DNA of 64,000 nucleotides from assembly GCA_049578545.1 (NCBI GenBank), contig JBAUMF010000023.1, positions 15,284 to 79,283 on the forward strand, in the 5' to 3' direction. This stretch comes from DASQBT01 sp049578545 (lineage in GTDB: Bacteria; Pseudomonadota; Gammaproteobacteria; Burkholderiales; Thiobacillaceae). Both the position numbers and the translations under genes were made by a program. Position 1 is the stretch's first letter. Every line of letters starts with the position of its first letter. The notes below the pieces were generated by a model. The model did not search any database. It was not told the origin of the DNA and saw only the letters and a list, made by a program, of their open reading frames with translations. Below are positions 17,501 through 26,128 of the stretch, in pieces.

Positions 17501-18038
17501 ATTTGGGATTGATCTTGTTGAACTTGGACCCTTCCAGGGTCAGGTTGTACATCAGTCCTTTCTGGCCAAACACGAAACCTATAACCGGATCCTTGATCGT
17601 GTTGGTATCGATGGATTTACCTATTCCCACATCCACCAGCGCAACTGATCCGTCCACGCCGACCTTCCAGCCTTCGCTGCTGCGGAATTTGTTCAATGCC
17701 GATTGGTCGGTAAAGAGAATGACGATACTTTTTGCCTCAGCCCCCAACTGGAAACCAAATGAACCGGCCACCGTGTTGTAATAGGCTACTGTCTTCCCAC
17801 CCACGCGAAGGGCGCCCTCGCCATATTCCCCGCCGATGCCAATGCCAACCTTGTAAACCTTGGGAAAAACCAGCACCCCTTTGGAGATCGAAAGCAAATT
17901 TTCTGATCCCTTGATTTCCTCGGTGAATCGCTGCAAGGTTTCATTGACCGAATGGTCGATTTCGGCTGCGCTGGCCGCGTAGGCAGCGGGTGCAAACGCA
18001 GTGGCCAGAACAAGAATGGATGAACGAACATTGATCAT
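17499..18038 (-). CDS. SYLF/Ysc84 domain lipid-binding protein
   Basis: 179 residues with a signal peptide ending near PAAYAA, then the SYLF domain: KGVLVFPKVYKVGIGIGGEYGEGAL, VAYYNTVAGSFGFQLGAEAKSIVILF and ALVDVGIGKSIDTNTIKDPVIGFVFGQKGLMYNLTLEGSK. In eukaryotes this domain binds phosphoinositides; bacterial members are periplasmic and poorly studied. ATG 18038 is chosen because GGGAG lies just upstream (TTGTGGGAGAAAGC). Confidence 0.85.
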   Translation of the reverse strand: MINVRSSILVLATAFAPAAYAASAAEIDHSVNETLQRFTEEIKGSENLLSISKGVLVFPKVYKVGIGIGGEYGEGALRVGGKTVAYYNTVAGSFGFQLGAEAKSIVILFTDQSALNKFRSSEGWKVGVDGSVALVDVGIGKSIDTNTIKDPVIGFVFGQKGLMYNLTLEGSKFNKINPK

Positions 18039-18199
18039 TGCTTTCTCCCACAATTATTGACTCGTTCATCATACTTGATTGGGGTGCATTTACCTGGCAA
18101 AGGCACCCTATGGCTTTTTGTCCTGTCGCCAGCTTGCGGTGCTGCCCGACTGTGCAACGCCGAGGACCGATGCAAACCCGAGCCAAGCCGGGCTTCCCT

Positions 18200-19534
18200 T
18201 CATTGCCTCAAAACGCACTTCTGATAAAGATCCTTGAGGTTTCCATCTGGGTCATATTTCTGCTTCAGCGCGTTATAGGCTGGCCCGTTATAGATGCGCC
18301 AGAACATCTCCGGATCGTAATAGGAGTCGGAGTAGAGCGACTTGATGCCATTCAGTTCGGACACCTTCTGTTCCACCAGGCGGTTATGGTGGCCGGACGC
18401 GAAATGCTGGCGGCGCCGCACGACATCCCAGAAACCAAAATTGACATAGAGGGTATCCGCATCCATGGGATACATTGTGAAGCGGGCATCCCTTTTCCAC
18501 GAGCGAACAGGGCACAGCCACACCGGCAGAATGCCAATCTCGCGCAGAAGAAACTCCAGGAAAGCCGGCGCATGAGCAATGGGGATATCCACGTCCTGGA
18601 TTACCGACTCCCCTTGCAGCCCCAGCAGACGATCGATATTCCTGGTCAGGGCCCAGCGGCTGTTCAGCCGCATCAGCCTGGTATAGAAGACGGAATTCAG
18701 ACGCTTGCGCCCCACCAGACGGCGGATGACAGGATTCTGCATACCGAGACTTTTTGAACACCAGAACCAGTCTGTATCCCAGCGCCAGATGAAGTCGCGC
18801 ACGGTCAGGTAGTCGATTTCCCGTTCGCGCAAGCTGCGGTAGTAGATGTGCTCATAAGTATAGTCGCTGGTAAAAGGGGCTGCGTCGACGAAATGACCCT
18901 GGGTAATGACAAGATCATTCGGACCGAACACCACGCCGTCGACGAAGTCCGCGTCCCCGTTGCAGCGAACTTCAAGGTCATGGAAACAGGCCGCCGCATC
19001 CGTGTAGCGGGTGTGGGTGAGCCTGACATACGGCTTCACCGGCACCGTCAGCGTCTTGAGTTTGAGCACGTAACCCATCGTCCCGTAGGAATTGGGAAAG
19101 CCATAGAACAGATCACTGTATTCATTGTCCGGGGTGGCCAGCACGACCCCCCCGCCAGGCAGCAGAATTTCCAGTTCCAGCAGCGTCTCATGTACCAGGC
19201 CATATTTGAACGAAGAGGCCTCAATACCGACGCCGGCTGCCGCACCACCGATGGTGATGGACTTGAGCTGCGGCACCACGGCAGGCATCACACCGTGGGG
19301 CAACATCGCATCCACCAGTTTTGCGTAAGGAGTCATGCCCTCGACCTCCACCCAGCCCTCGGCAGCATTCACCTGCAGGACTTCATTGAATGCTCGAACA
19401 TCCAGCTTGCGCTTGGGGGTTTCACTGCGATCACGGAACAGGTTGGACGTATCCTTCGCCAGTCCCAGAGGTGCCCCGCCCTGTGGAGAACGCAGTTGCT
19501 CGACCAGGCGGCGCTTCTTGTCCTCGTAGCTCAT
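18200..19534 (-). CDS. FAD-binding oxidoreductase (FAD_binding_4; BfaA/TmsA- or UfaD-like)
   Basis: 444 residues of the FAD-linked oxidase family that includes delta-24 sterol reductase. The FAD-binding core is GMTPYAKLVDAMLPHGVMPAVVPQLKSITIGGAAAGVGIEASSFKYG. Its ATG overlaps the stop of the upstream cyclopropane synthase homologue by four bases. In actinobacteria a paired FAD oxidoreductase (BfaA/TmsA) reduces the 10-methylene fatty acyl chain made by a partner methyltransferase to the 10-methyl form; in alphaproteobacteria a similar enzyme (UfaD) desaturates the methylated chain on the way to furan fatty acids. Either reaction is plausible here. The start at 19534 (MSYEDKKRRLVEQL) replaces an artefactual upstream extension. 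Confidence 0.75.
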   Translation of the reverse strand: MSYEDKKRRLVEQLRSPQGGAPLGLAKDTSNLFRDRSETPKRKLDVRAFNEVLQVNAAEGWVEVEGMTPYAKLVDAMLPHGVMPAVVPQLKSITIGGAAAGVGIEASSFKYGLVHETLLELEILLPGGGVVLATPDNEYSDLFYGFPNSYGTMGYVLKLKTLTVPVKPYVRLTHTRYTDAAACFHDLEVRCNGDADFVDGVVFGPNDLVITQGHFVDAAPFTSDYTYEHIYYRSLREREIDYLTVRDFIWRWDTDWFWCSKSLGMQNPVIRRLVGRKRLNSVFYTRLMRLNSRWALTRNIDRLLGLQGESVIQDVDIPIAHAPAFLEFLLREIGILPVWLCPVRSWKRDARFTMYPMDADTLYVNFGFWDVVRRRQHFASGHHNRLVEQKVSELNGIKSLYSDSYYDPEMFWRIYNGPAYNALKQKYDPDGNLKDLYQKCVLRQ

Positions 19535-20745
19535 GATTGATAAAGAAATGCCCGGCTCATCGGATAGTTCTTGCCATTGATATTGCCCTTGCTGAATACG
19601 ATCTGGAACAGATGAGTGTGGCTGTTGGGCGAACGGAACATCTCGGCGCATGACCACAGGTAGGAGCGCCACTTGCGCCGGAACGATTCGTCGAAGCGCT
19701 GAGGATCAAGTGCCTGAATCTGTTCCCAGCGTGCATCAAACCGCTCAGCCCAGGCGTCGAGGGTCAGGGCATAGTGGCGGCGCAGGTTCTCCACGTCCAC
19801 GACCTCAAGTCCGCATGCCTCCATGGCGGAGAGGGTCTGGGACAGGCTGGGAATCCAACCGCCGGGGAAGATGTGTTTGCGGACATAGAACTCGGTATCC
19901 ATCACGCCCACGTGGCCAATGAAATGCAGCAAGCCCAAGCCGCCGGGTTTGAGGGCGTCCGCATGAGCGCGCACCACTGCATGAAGCTGGTCGCGGCCGG
20001 CATGCTCCAGCACGCCGATGGACACCACCTTGTCATACTGGCCGGGAATCTCGCGAAAATCGGACTCGATCACCCGCAGCCTGTCGCTCAGTCCCTTGTG
20101 CGCGATGTCCTGGCGCAACCAGTTCACCTGCTCTGTTGTGGTGTTGATCCCGGTGCCTACCGCGCCGTAATGCTCAAGTGCATGAAACATGAAGCCGCCG
20201 AAGCCGCAGCCGATATCCACGAAGCGTTCGCCCGAAGCGAGACAGATCTTGCGCGCCACATGGTGCATCTTGTTGCATTGCGCCTCCTCGACAGTTGCAG
20301 TGCCTTCCTTCCAGTAGCCGCAGGTATACATCATCGCCGGCAGATCAAGCCACAGGCGGTAGAACTCGGCGCCCAGGCCGTAGTGGAAACAGGCGTTGGC
20401 CTTGGCCCGGGCGATGGAACGATTGCTGAATTTCAACTCGTGCCATGCGTTGCGAAGTTTCAGCAGACCTGACGGCGGCGGCGCCATGTCCATGTCCAGG
20501 GCGGCACGGAAGGCCAGCTGCAGGCTGCCCTCCACGTCCACGTCACCTGCGAAGTAAGACTCCAGCAGACCCACGTGGCCATACAGCAGGACGCGGCGCT
20601 CGGCGCGCCGGTTGCGAAAGATGATGGTAAACGCCGGTTCGCCTTCGCGGTTCTGGCAGGTATCCCCATTGGCAAGTACAACGTGGAAATCTACCGCGGT
20701 GCGTTGGGCCGCCTGGCTGAGGAATTCGCGGGTCAGCAGGGGCAT
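19531..20745 (-). CDS. Cyclopropane-fatty-acyl-phospholipid synthase family methyltransferase
   Basis: 404 residues: a ~100-residue N-terminal domain, then a SAM-dependent methyltransferase with glycine-rich VDIGCGFGG. Compared from memory with E. coli Cfa, the bicarbonate-site residues are kept: Cys in MYTCGYW, Glu in GVLEHAG, His/Ile in LLHFIG and Tyr in RRHYALTLDAW. It acts on double bonds of phospholipid acyl chains. Coupling to the following FAD oxidoreductase suggests the product is a methylene or methyl branch that is then oxidised or reduced, rather than a finished cyclopropane ring. purU lies 13 bases upstream in the same direction. Confidence 0.85.
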   Translation of the reverse strand: MPLLTREFLSQAAQRTAVDFHVVLANGDTCQNREGEPAFTIIFRNRRAERRVLLYGHVGLLESYFAGDVDVEGSLQLAFRAALDMDMAPPPSGLLKLRNAWHELKFSNRSIARAKANACFHYGLGAEFYRLWLDLPAMMYTCGYWKEGTATVEEAQCNKMHHVARKICLASGERFVDIGCGFGGFMFHALEHYGAVGTGINTTTEQVNWLRQDIAHKGLSDRLRVIESDFREIPGQYDKVVSIGVLEHAGRDQLHAVVRAHADALKPGGLGLLHFIGHVGVMDTEFYVRKHIFPGGWIPSLSQTLSAMEACGLEVVDVENLRRHYALTLDAWAERFDARWEQIQALDPQRFDESFRRKWRSYLWSCAEMFRSPNSHTHLFQIVFSKGNINGKNYPMSRAFLYQS

Positions 20746-20758
20746 GCCGTCGCCATGT

Positions 20759-21631
20759 TCAGTCGAACACTACTGTCTTGTTGGCATAGACCAGCACGCG
20801 ATTGTCGATGTGCCATTTGACCGCGCGGGACAGCACGATCTTTTCCAGGTCGGCGCCTTTCTGAATCAGGTCATCAAGCGAATCGCGGTGGGAAATACGC
20901 GCCACATCCTGTTCGATGATGGGACCGTCGTCCAGAACCTCGGTCACGTAGTGGCTGGTCGCACCGATCAGTTTCACTCCGCGTTCGAACGCGCGGTGGT
21001 ACGGCCTGGCACCATGAAACGCTGGCAGGAAGGAATGATGGATGTTGATGATGCGATTAGGATAGTGCTGGATGAAACCCGCTGACAGAACCTGCATGTA
21101 ACGCGCCAGCACCATGAATTCGACCTCCTGATCGCGCAGGATGGCCATCTGCATTTTTTCCACCTCGTCCTTGTTGTCCTTGTTCGCATGCACATGCTGG
21201 AACGGCACCTGATAGGTTTCCGCCAGCCAGCGCGTGTCTTCGTGATTGCTGAGAATAATCGGAATTTCGCAATGCAGTTCGCCGCTCTGGTAGCGATAAA
21301 GCAAATCCGCCAGACAGTGATCGAATTTGGAGACAAAGATCGCCGTCCGTGCCTTGCGGCCCGACTCGGCCAGTCGCCAGGTCATTTGGTGCCTGGCCGC
21401 GATCGGGGCAAAGGCCGCAGCGAAGTCGCCCAGCGGCAGGGTGAATCCGTCGACGTCCCATTCCACCCGCATCAGAAACAGTTTCAGTTCGGCGTCCTGA
21501 TGCTGGTCGGCATGCAAAATGTTCGCGTTGTAGCTCAAAAGAAAATTGGCGATGGCAGCTACCAGACCTTTCTGGTCGGGGCAGGAAACAAGCAGGACGG
21601 CTGAGTTCTTCATGACTTGGTTAGCAGACAT
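20759..21631 (-). CDS. purU: Formyltetrahydrofolate deformylase PurU
   Basis: 290 residues: an N-terminal ACT domain (AVLLVSCPDQKGLVAAIANFLL) followed by a formyltransferase-type domain with the catalytic segments NIHHSFLPAFHGARPYHRAFERGVKLIGATSHYV and LDDGPIIEQD. It hydrolyses 10-formyl-THF to formate and THF. The start MSANQVMKNS at 21631 fits the family; 21613 is an alternative. It sits in the same direction as and just upstream of the CFA-like and FAD genes, so it is likely part of that operon and may feed one-carbon metabolism that supports SAM use. Confidence 0.92.
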   Translation of the reverse strand: MSANQVMKNSAVLLVSCPDQKGLVAAIANFLLSYNANILHADQHQDAELKLFLMRVEWDVDGFTLPLGDFAAAFAPIAARHQMTWRLAESGRKARTAIFVSKFDHCLADLLYRYQSGELHCEIPIILSNHEDTRWLAETYQVPFQHVHANKDNKDEVEKMQMAILRDQEVEFMVLARYMQVLSAGFIQHYPNRIINIHHSFLPAFHGARPYHRAFERGVKLIGATSHYVTEVLDDGPIIEQDVARISHRDSLDDLIQKGADLEKIVLSRAVKWHIDNRVLVYANKTVVFD

Positions 21632-21816
21632 CGCGTTTGGTGTTGTTGCCAACATGATAGCCGCTAAACCCTGCACGCGACATGGCAAAGCGCGCGCTTG
21701 CAATCATCCGGCCAATTCATTCGCAGCCTGTTGGTTTTCATTGCCTTGCTGGTGCAGTCGTATGCGTGCCCGGGAAACTCCCGGATTGCTCCGTTTTCTT
21801 TTCGAAGTGGGAAAGT

Positions 21817-22713
21817 TCAGTTGCGATGGCGCTCGCGCCAGTCGGCGAGTCGCGTAAGGCAGTCTGCCAGTTCGGGCGTCCACAACACACCTGGCAGTCT
21901 ATGCTTGCCAAGCATACGGGTCATTGCGCCGCCAACCCAAATCTCCACATCGGCCGGCAACCTGTCCCTTAGCAGCTTGATGGCCGCCAAACCCTGTTTA
22001 AGGGGGAATGCGATACTGAAGGAAAGAATCAATACCTGGATATTGTATGCAGACACTGCCCGGAAGATATCTTCCGTCGGTGTTTGCAATCCCAGGCTGA
22101 CGCATTGCGCCCCCTCCGGGGCAAGCACACCTTCCACCATAAGCAGTCCCAGACCATGCTCCTCGCCGGAAACGGTGGTGAGCAGGATACGGGGGGGCTG
22201 GCCACCCGTCGGCAGGTTGCCGATTGCTGCTCTCAACAGCCGGCCCAGTTCCTCCGAATACAGGTGCTCCTGATGAATGCCCAGCCTGCCCGTCGCCCAA
22301 TTGTTCCCAACCAGCTCGTTCAATTGAGGCACTGCGTCCTGGACAAATCGCTGCAAGCCCTGCTTTGCCAGCAACTGTGACAAGGACCGTCGCAATCCAA
22401 GATTGTCGTCGGACAACACCTGATCAACGATCGGCTGGAACGGCATGAGAGAAGCGGACTCAGCTGCACCAGCATGCTGAACCTGCGCCAGGTCATTCAG
22501 CTGGTCCGCCGCAAGCGAAAACAGCCGGCCCGGGCGCAGTCCTTGATCCATCAGGCGTTTGATCAAACGCAAGCGTTCGACCTGGTCTGGTTCATAAAGC
22601 CGGTCTCCCCCTTCTGAACGGCGTGGTGTGGGAAATCCATAGCGGCGTTCCCAGACCCGCAGCACATCCTTGGATAAGCCTGTTTCCCGTTCAACCTGTG
22701 CAATGGTAAGCAT
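21817..22713 (-). CDS. CarH/LitR-type B12-binding MerR photoreceptor repressor
   Basis: 298 residues. An N-terminal MerR winged-helix domain (TIAQVERETGLSKDVLRVWERRYGFP) is followed by a four-helix cap and a cobalamin-binding Rossmann domain. The two CarH hallmarks are present: W139-x9-E149-H150 in the cap and ExHxxG (E184, H186, G189), where H186 would be the lower cobalt ligand. In known members adenosylcobalamin-bound tetramers repress in the dark and dissociate in light. The ATG at 22713 is preferred to TTG 22734. It is divergent from a 13-gene lipid/stress operon, with palindromic sites between. Confidence 0.88.
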   Translation of the reverse strand: MLTIAQVERETGLSKDVLRVWERRYGFPTPRRSEGGDRLYEPDQVERLRLIKRLMDQGLRPGRLFSLAADQLNDLAQVQHAGAAESASLMPFQPIVDQVLSDDNLGLRRSLSQLLAKQGLQRFVQDAVPQLNELVGNNWATGRLGIHQEHLYSEELGRLLRAAIGNLPTGGQPPRILLTTVSGEEHGLGLLMVEGVLAPEGAQCVSLGLQTPTEDIFRAVSAYNIQVLILSFSIAFPLKQGLAAIKLLRDRLPADVEIWVGGAMTRMLGKHRLPGVLWTPELADCLTRLADWRERHRN

Positions 22714-22741
22714 AATCAAAGTATGGAGGGTCAATTTAAGT

Positions 22742-22754
22742 TTGTCCAGGACAA
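22742..22754. promoter_or_regulatory. Candidate CarH/LitR operator, site 1
   Basis: TTGTCC-A-GGACAA, a perfect 13-bp inverted repeat between the divergent repressor and gpx genes. A second, imperfect copy lies 63 bases further on (22805), and a GTCTAG core occurs between them at 22779. It is placed just before the -35 of the gpx promoter. Confidence 0.5.
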
Positions 22755-22758
22755 TCTA

Positions 22759-22787
22759 TTGACATGTGGGTCAAATTGGTCTAGATT
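22759..22787 (+). promoter_or_regulatory. Sigma-70 promoter of the 13-gene light/lipid operon
   Basis: TTGACA at 22759-22764, a 17-base spacer and TAGATT at 22782-22787, 33 bases before the glutathione peroxidase ATG. It is flanked on both sides by TGTCYAGGACAA elements, so a repressor bound there would block polymerase. Confidence 0.65.
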
Positions 22788-22804
22788 GCAGACATCCGCC
22801 CATT

Positions 22805-22817
22805 CTGTCTAGGACAA
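22805..22817. promoter_or_regulatory. Candidate CarH/LitR operator, site 2
   Basis: CTGTCT-A-GGACAA, matching site 1 at 11 of 13 positions, downstream of the -10 and ending three bases before the gpx ATG. Confidence 0.45.
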
Positions 22818-22820
22818 ATC

Positions 22821-23375
22821 ATGAAATCACTTGCATCCGTGGCCCTTCTGGCCCTGTTTTCGCTGCCCTTGGCCGCCCAGGCTGCCAGAGCCTGTCCAGA
22901 TCTGCTCAACCAGGATTTCAAGCGCCTGCCATTCGGCAAGACAGAAAACCTTTGCCAGTATCAGGACAAGGTCATTCTGGTGGTGAACACGGCCTCCCGC
23001 TGTGGTTTTACTCCCCAGTTCGAAGGACTGCAGAAAGTCTATGACCAATACAAATCCAGGGGATTCGTTGTGCTCGGATTTCCTTCCAACGACTTCAATC
23101 AGGAGCCCGAACAGGGAAAGCAGATCACGACCTTCTGCAAGGTGAACTACGGGGTCGATTTTCCCATGTATGAGAAATCCTCGGTCAAGGGCGCCAGTGC
23201 CAATCCGTTTTACAAGGCTCTCACCAAATCATCCGGTTCGGAACCGCGCTGGAATTTTCACAAGTACTTGATCACTCGCGATGGCAAGACCGTCGTACCC
23301 ATGGAAAGCCGTGTTGAACCGGACAGCCGCGAAGTCCGGACCAAGATTGAAGCCATGCTGGATACGGACCACTGA
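22821..23375 (+). CDS. Glutathione peroxidase family protein, exported
   Basis: 184 residues. A signal peptide (about 1-21, LAAQAA) precedes a thioredoxin-like glutathione peroxidase domain with the catalytic Cys in NTASRCGFTPQFEGL, Gln/Asn-containing FPSNDFNQEPE and WNFHKYL. It reduces lipid or other peroxides in the periplasm with thiol donors. As first gene after the CarH-type promoter it fits a response to light-generated peroxides. Confidence 0.9.
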   Translation: MKSLASVALLALFSLPLAAQAARACPDLLNQDFKRLPFGKTENLCQYQDKVILVVNTASRCGFTPQFEGLQKVYDQYKSRGFVVLGFPSNDFNQEPEQGKQITTFCKVNYGVDFPMYEKSSVKGASANPFYKALTKSSGSEPRWNFHKYLITRDGKTVVPMESRVEPDSREVRTKIEAMLDTDH

Positions 23376-23376
23376 C

Positions 23377-23676
23377 ATGAATCGAATCCGCCACATCGCA
23401 CTCCAGGTAAACGACATCCCTCTGGCCGTGGCCTGGTACCAGCGCGAGTTCAATTGCAGGGTGCACTCCCAGAATGCGACTTGCGCCCAGATCACGGTGG
23501 AGAACCTGAGCCTCACCCTGGTCGGGCCCGGACAGCATTCCAAACAAATTGGCCCCCTTGGTGCTGATGCCAATCGATCTGCTGTACTTCGGCCCCCGGG
23601 GGACGGAACAGCCTCGGTCCACTTTCGCGCCCCCTGGGACAGCGCACAGCAAATACTCGATCGCAGCACTTTATAA
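23377..23676 (+). CDS. VOC/glyoxalase-superfamily protein
   Basis: 99 residues starting MNRIRHIALQVNDIPLAVAWYQREFNCRV, a single beta-alpha-beta-beta-beta module of the vicinal oxygen chelate fold, with HIAL and a C-terminal HFRAPWDSA. It starts one base after the gpx stop. It is short for an independent VOC enzyme and would need to dimerise. Substrate is unknown. A longer frame to 23281 inside gpx is not credible. Confidence 0.7.
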   Translation: MNRIRHIALQVNDIPLAVAWYQREFNCRVHSQNATCAQITVENLSLTLVGPGQHSKQIGPLGADANRSAVLRPPGDGTASVHFRAPWDSAQQILDRSTL

Positions 23677-23686
23677 AGGATCTTCA

Positions 23687-24490
23687 ATGAACGCCCCGCA
23701 ACGTTTCTTTCTGCCTGATACCCAATCCGAAACGGATCAACGCAACCTGCCGATCCAGCGGGTCGGAGTGAAGGGATTGCGCTATCCACTGCTGATCGTC
23801 AACCAGCAGGGAAAGTCCATCCCCACTGTGGCCACTTTTTCCATGTACGTGGGGTTGCCCGCGGATCAAAAAGGGACTCACATGTCGCGCTTTGTCGAGA
23901 TACTCGAAAACATTCCTGAACACTTGGAGACCGGGGACTTCGGCGACGTGGAAGCCGCAATGCGAGCCCGGCTCGATGCGGATACGGGCCACCTGGACGT
24001 CTCCTTTCCCTACTTCATAAGAAAAACGGCCCCGGTATCAGGTGTGGAAAGTCTGCTCGATTACGACGCCAGGATTGTTGTTGAAAGCACGCCCGCCGCT
24101 GGGCAGAAGACAACCCTTGAGCTGACCGTTGCAGCGACCAGCCTCTGTCCTTGCTCGAAAAACATTTCCAGCTATGGAGCCCATAACCAGCGTTCGCATC
24201 TTACGGTTCGGGTTGAAACAGACGACCTGTCCTTGGAGGCGCTAGCCCGCCTGGTCGAGGATCAGGCTTCCTGCGAGGTCTATGGCTTATTGAAGCGGCC
24301 GGACGAAAAGTTTGTCACTGAACGCGCCTATGACAACCCCAAATTCGTCGAGGACCTGGTGCGCGATATTGCGCTGGCGCTGGCTTCGCATAAGCGCATC
24401 CGCCACTACCACGTCAAGGCCGAGAATTTCGAATCCATCCACAACCATTCTGCCTATGCAGAACTGTGGGGCACGGGTTCTGCACACTGA
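23687..24490 (+). CDS. folE2: GTP cyclohydrolase FolE2 (type IB)
   Basis: 267 residues of the COG1469 family. The signature region is LTVAATSLCPCSKNISSYGAHNQRS, containing the active-site Cys. It converts GTP to dihydroneopterin triphosphate, the first step of folate (and pterin) synthesis, and can use metals other than zinc. AAAGGATCTTCA precedes ATG 23687. folE genes accompany LitR-regulated light genes in pseudomonads, where a pterin or folate chromophore role is suspected; no photolyase is seen here. Confidence 0.93.
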   Translation: MNAPQRFFLPDTQSETDQRNLPIQRVGVKGLRYPLLIVNQQGKSIPTVATFSMYVGLPADQKGTHMSRFVEILENIPEHLETGDFGDVEAAMRARLDADTGHLDVSFPYFIRKTAPVSGVESLLDYDARIVVESTPAAGQKTTLELTVAATSLCPCSKNISSYGAHNQRSHLTVRVETDDLSLEALARLVEDQASCEVYGLLKRPDEKFVTERAYDNPKFVEDLVRDIALALASHKRIRHYHVKAENFESIHNHSAYAELWGTGSAH

Positions 24491-24500
24491 AGGAGTCCTC

Positions 24501-25541
24501 ATGAGCGCCATGGCCACCACACTCAACTGGGTTGAACAGGGAATCGTTCCCGACAGCCTTGTGCGTGCCGGCATCCGTCGGCTATGCCGACAACGGCTGA
24601 CGGAAACAGGCAGCGACGATTGCGAGGCTGCCGCGGTATTGACCCGGCAATTTGCCGAGACCCTGGCTGGCAGTCCGGTCGCACTCGCGACCGACAAAGC
24701 CAACGAGCAGCATTACGAGCTGCCGCCGCGTTTCTTCGAGATGGTGCTGGGTCCTCACCGCAAGTACAGTTCCTGCTACTGGGATGACGAGACCGCTAAC
24801 CTGGGTGAAGCCGAGGCCCGCGCGCTCGAGCTGACCTGTTCGCATGCAGCCATTGAGGACGGCCAGGACATTCTGGAACTGGGATGCGGATGGGGTTCCC
24901 TGTCCCTGTGGCTGGCTGCGCGCTACCGTGCCGCCCGCATCACCGCAGTGTCCAACTCCTCCCTGCAGCGTCAGTTCATCCAGCAACAGGCAGAACGCCT
25001 TGATCTCCCCAACCTGAGCGTCATTACCGCTGACATGAATCAGTTCACGACGGAGCGACGGTTTGACCGCGTCGTCTCGGTTGAGATGTTCGAGCACATG
25101 CGGAACTGGCCTGAACTGTTTCGTCGCGTGCATGACTGGCTCAGACCCGAGGGACGCTTCCTCATGCACGTCTTTGTCCACCGCCATGCTCCCTATCTGT
25201 TTGAAGACCGGGATGGCAGCGACTGGATGAGCCGGTATTTCTTCACCGGCGGCATGATGCCCTCTGACGATCTGCCGCTGCATTTCCAGGATCACCTCAA
25301 GCTGATCAATCGCTGGCGCTGGGACGGCCGGCATTACGAAAGAACCGCCAATGCCTGGCTTGATGCCATGGACCAGAACCGGTCACTGCTTACGCCAGTG
25401 CTTGAGCAAACCTATGGCAAGGACAATGCAGAACTCTGGCGCCAGCGCTGGCGGATTTTTTTGATGGCCTGCGCCGAACTGTTTGGCTACAACCAGGGGC
25501 AGACCTGGTGGGTATCCCACTACCTGTTTGAGCGAAGCTGA
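24501..25541 (+). CDS. CFA synthase-like SAM-dependent methyltransferase
   Basis: 346 residues with a short N-terminal domain and a methyltransferase core LELGCGWGSLSLWLA. It belongs to the CFA-like group often found in light/singlet-oxygen regulons. By comparison with E. coli Cfa from memory, the Glu (VSVEMFEHM) and His (LMHVFV) of the bicarbonate site remain, but the Cys motif reads KYSSCYW, shifted by one residue. It therefore may not form cyclopropane rings. The start at 24501 follows GGAGTCCTC. It overlaps the DUF2878 gene by one base (TGATG). Confidence 0.82.
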   Translation: MSAMATTLNWVEQGIVPDSLVRAGIRRLCRQRLTETGSDDCEAAAVLTRQFAETLAGSPVALATDKANEQHYELPPRFFEMVLGPHRKYSSCYWDDETANLGEAEARALELTCSHAAIEDGQDILELGCGWGSLSLWLAARYRAARITAVSNSSLQRQFIQQQAERLDLPNLSVITADMNQFTTERRFDRVVSVEMFEHMRNWPELFRRVHDWLRPEGRFLMHVFVHRHAPYLFEDRDGSDWMSRYFFTGGMMPSDDLPLHFQDHLKLINRWRWDGRHYERTANAWLDAMDQNRSLLTPVLEQTYGKDNAELWRQRWRIFLMACAELFGYNQGQTWWVSHYLFERS

Positions 25542-26128
25542 TGCATCCGCTCCCCTTCCCCAGGCCCGCTGGGCGCGCCGCCATGACAGCCCGCGACTCC
25601 CGCTCCGGGTGGCGCATGATCCTGCCCAACTTTTTGTTCTTTCAGATCGGCTGGTTCGCGGCCGTGCTGGGCGCAGCCAACGGCTTCGCCTGGCTGGGCC
25701 CCGTCGTCATCGGGATCATTCTTCTTGTTCACCTGCGCGGCGCACCCCAGCCACGGAAAGAGCTGCAGCTGATTTCAATCGTGCTGCTGACTGGTCTGCT
25801 GTTTGAGTCGCTCCCGGCGATGCTTGGCTGGGTGCGCTATCAAGGTCATCTGGCCGCCACGGCTCCGCTTTGGATGATCGCGCTGTGGGGCAATTTTGCC
25901 ACCACCCTGAATATTTCCCTGCGCGCGTTGCGCCCCCATTCCGCACTGCTTGCCATGCTCGGCTTTATAGGCGGTCCTGCCGCCTATTGGGGCGGCGTCA
26001 GTCTGGGCGCCTTGAGCTGCATGGAATTCTGGCCGGTCCTGATTTATCTGGCCCTGGGCTGGGCCGCGCTGACACCGGTGCTGGGCCGGCTGGCACTGCG
26101 GCTGGATGGATTTCGTCATGGCGTTTGA
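25541..26128 (+). CDS. DUF2878 membrane protein
   Basis: 195 residues with about five to six hydrophobic helices after a short basic N-terminus (FLFFQIGWFAAVLGAANG is the first). The pattern and context match DUF2878, a family seen beside CFA-like, DUF1295 and DUF1365 genes. Function is unknown. Start overlaps the preceding stop; the next gene starts within its last codons. Confidence 0.75.
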   Translation: MHPLPFPRPAGRAAMTARDSRSGWRMILPNFLFFQIGWFAAVLGAANGFAWLGPVVIGIILLVHLRGAPQPRKELQLISIVLLTGLLFESLPAMLGWVRYQGHLAATAPLWMIALWGNFATTLNISLRALRPHSALLAMLGFIGGPAAYWGGVSLGALSCMEFWPVLIYLALGWAALTPVLGRLALRLDGFRHGV

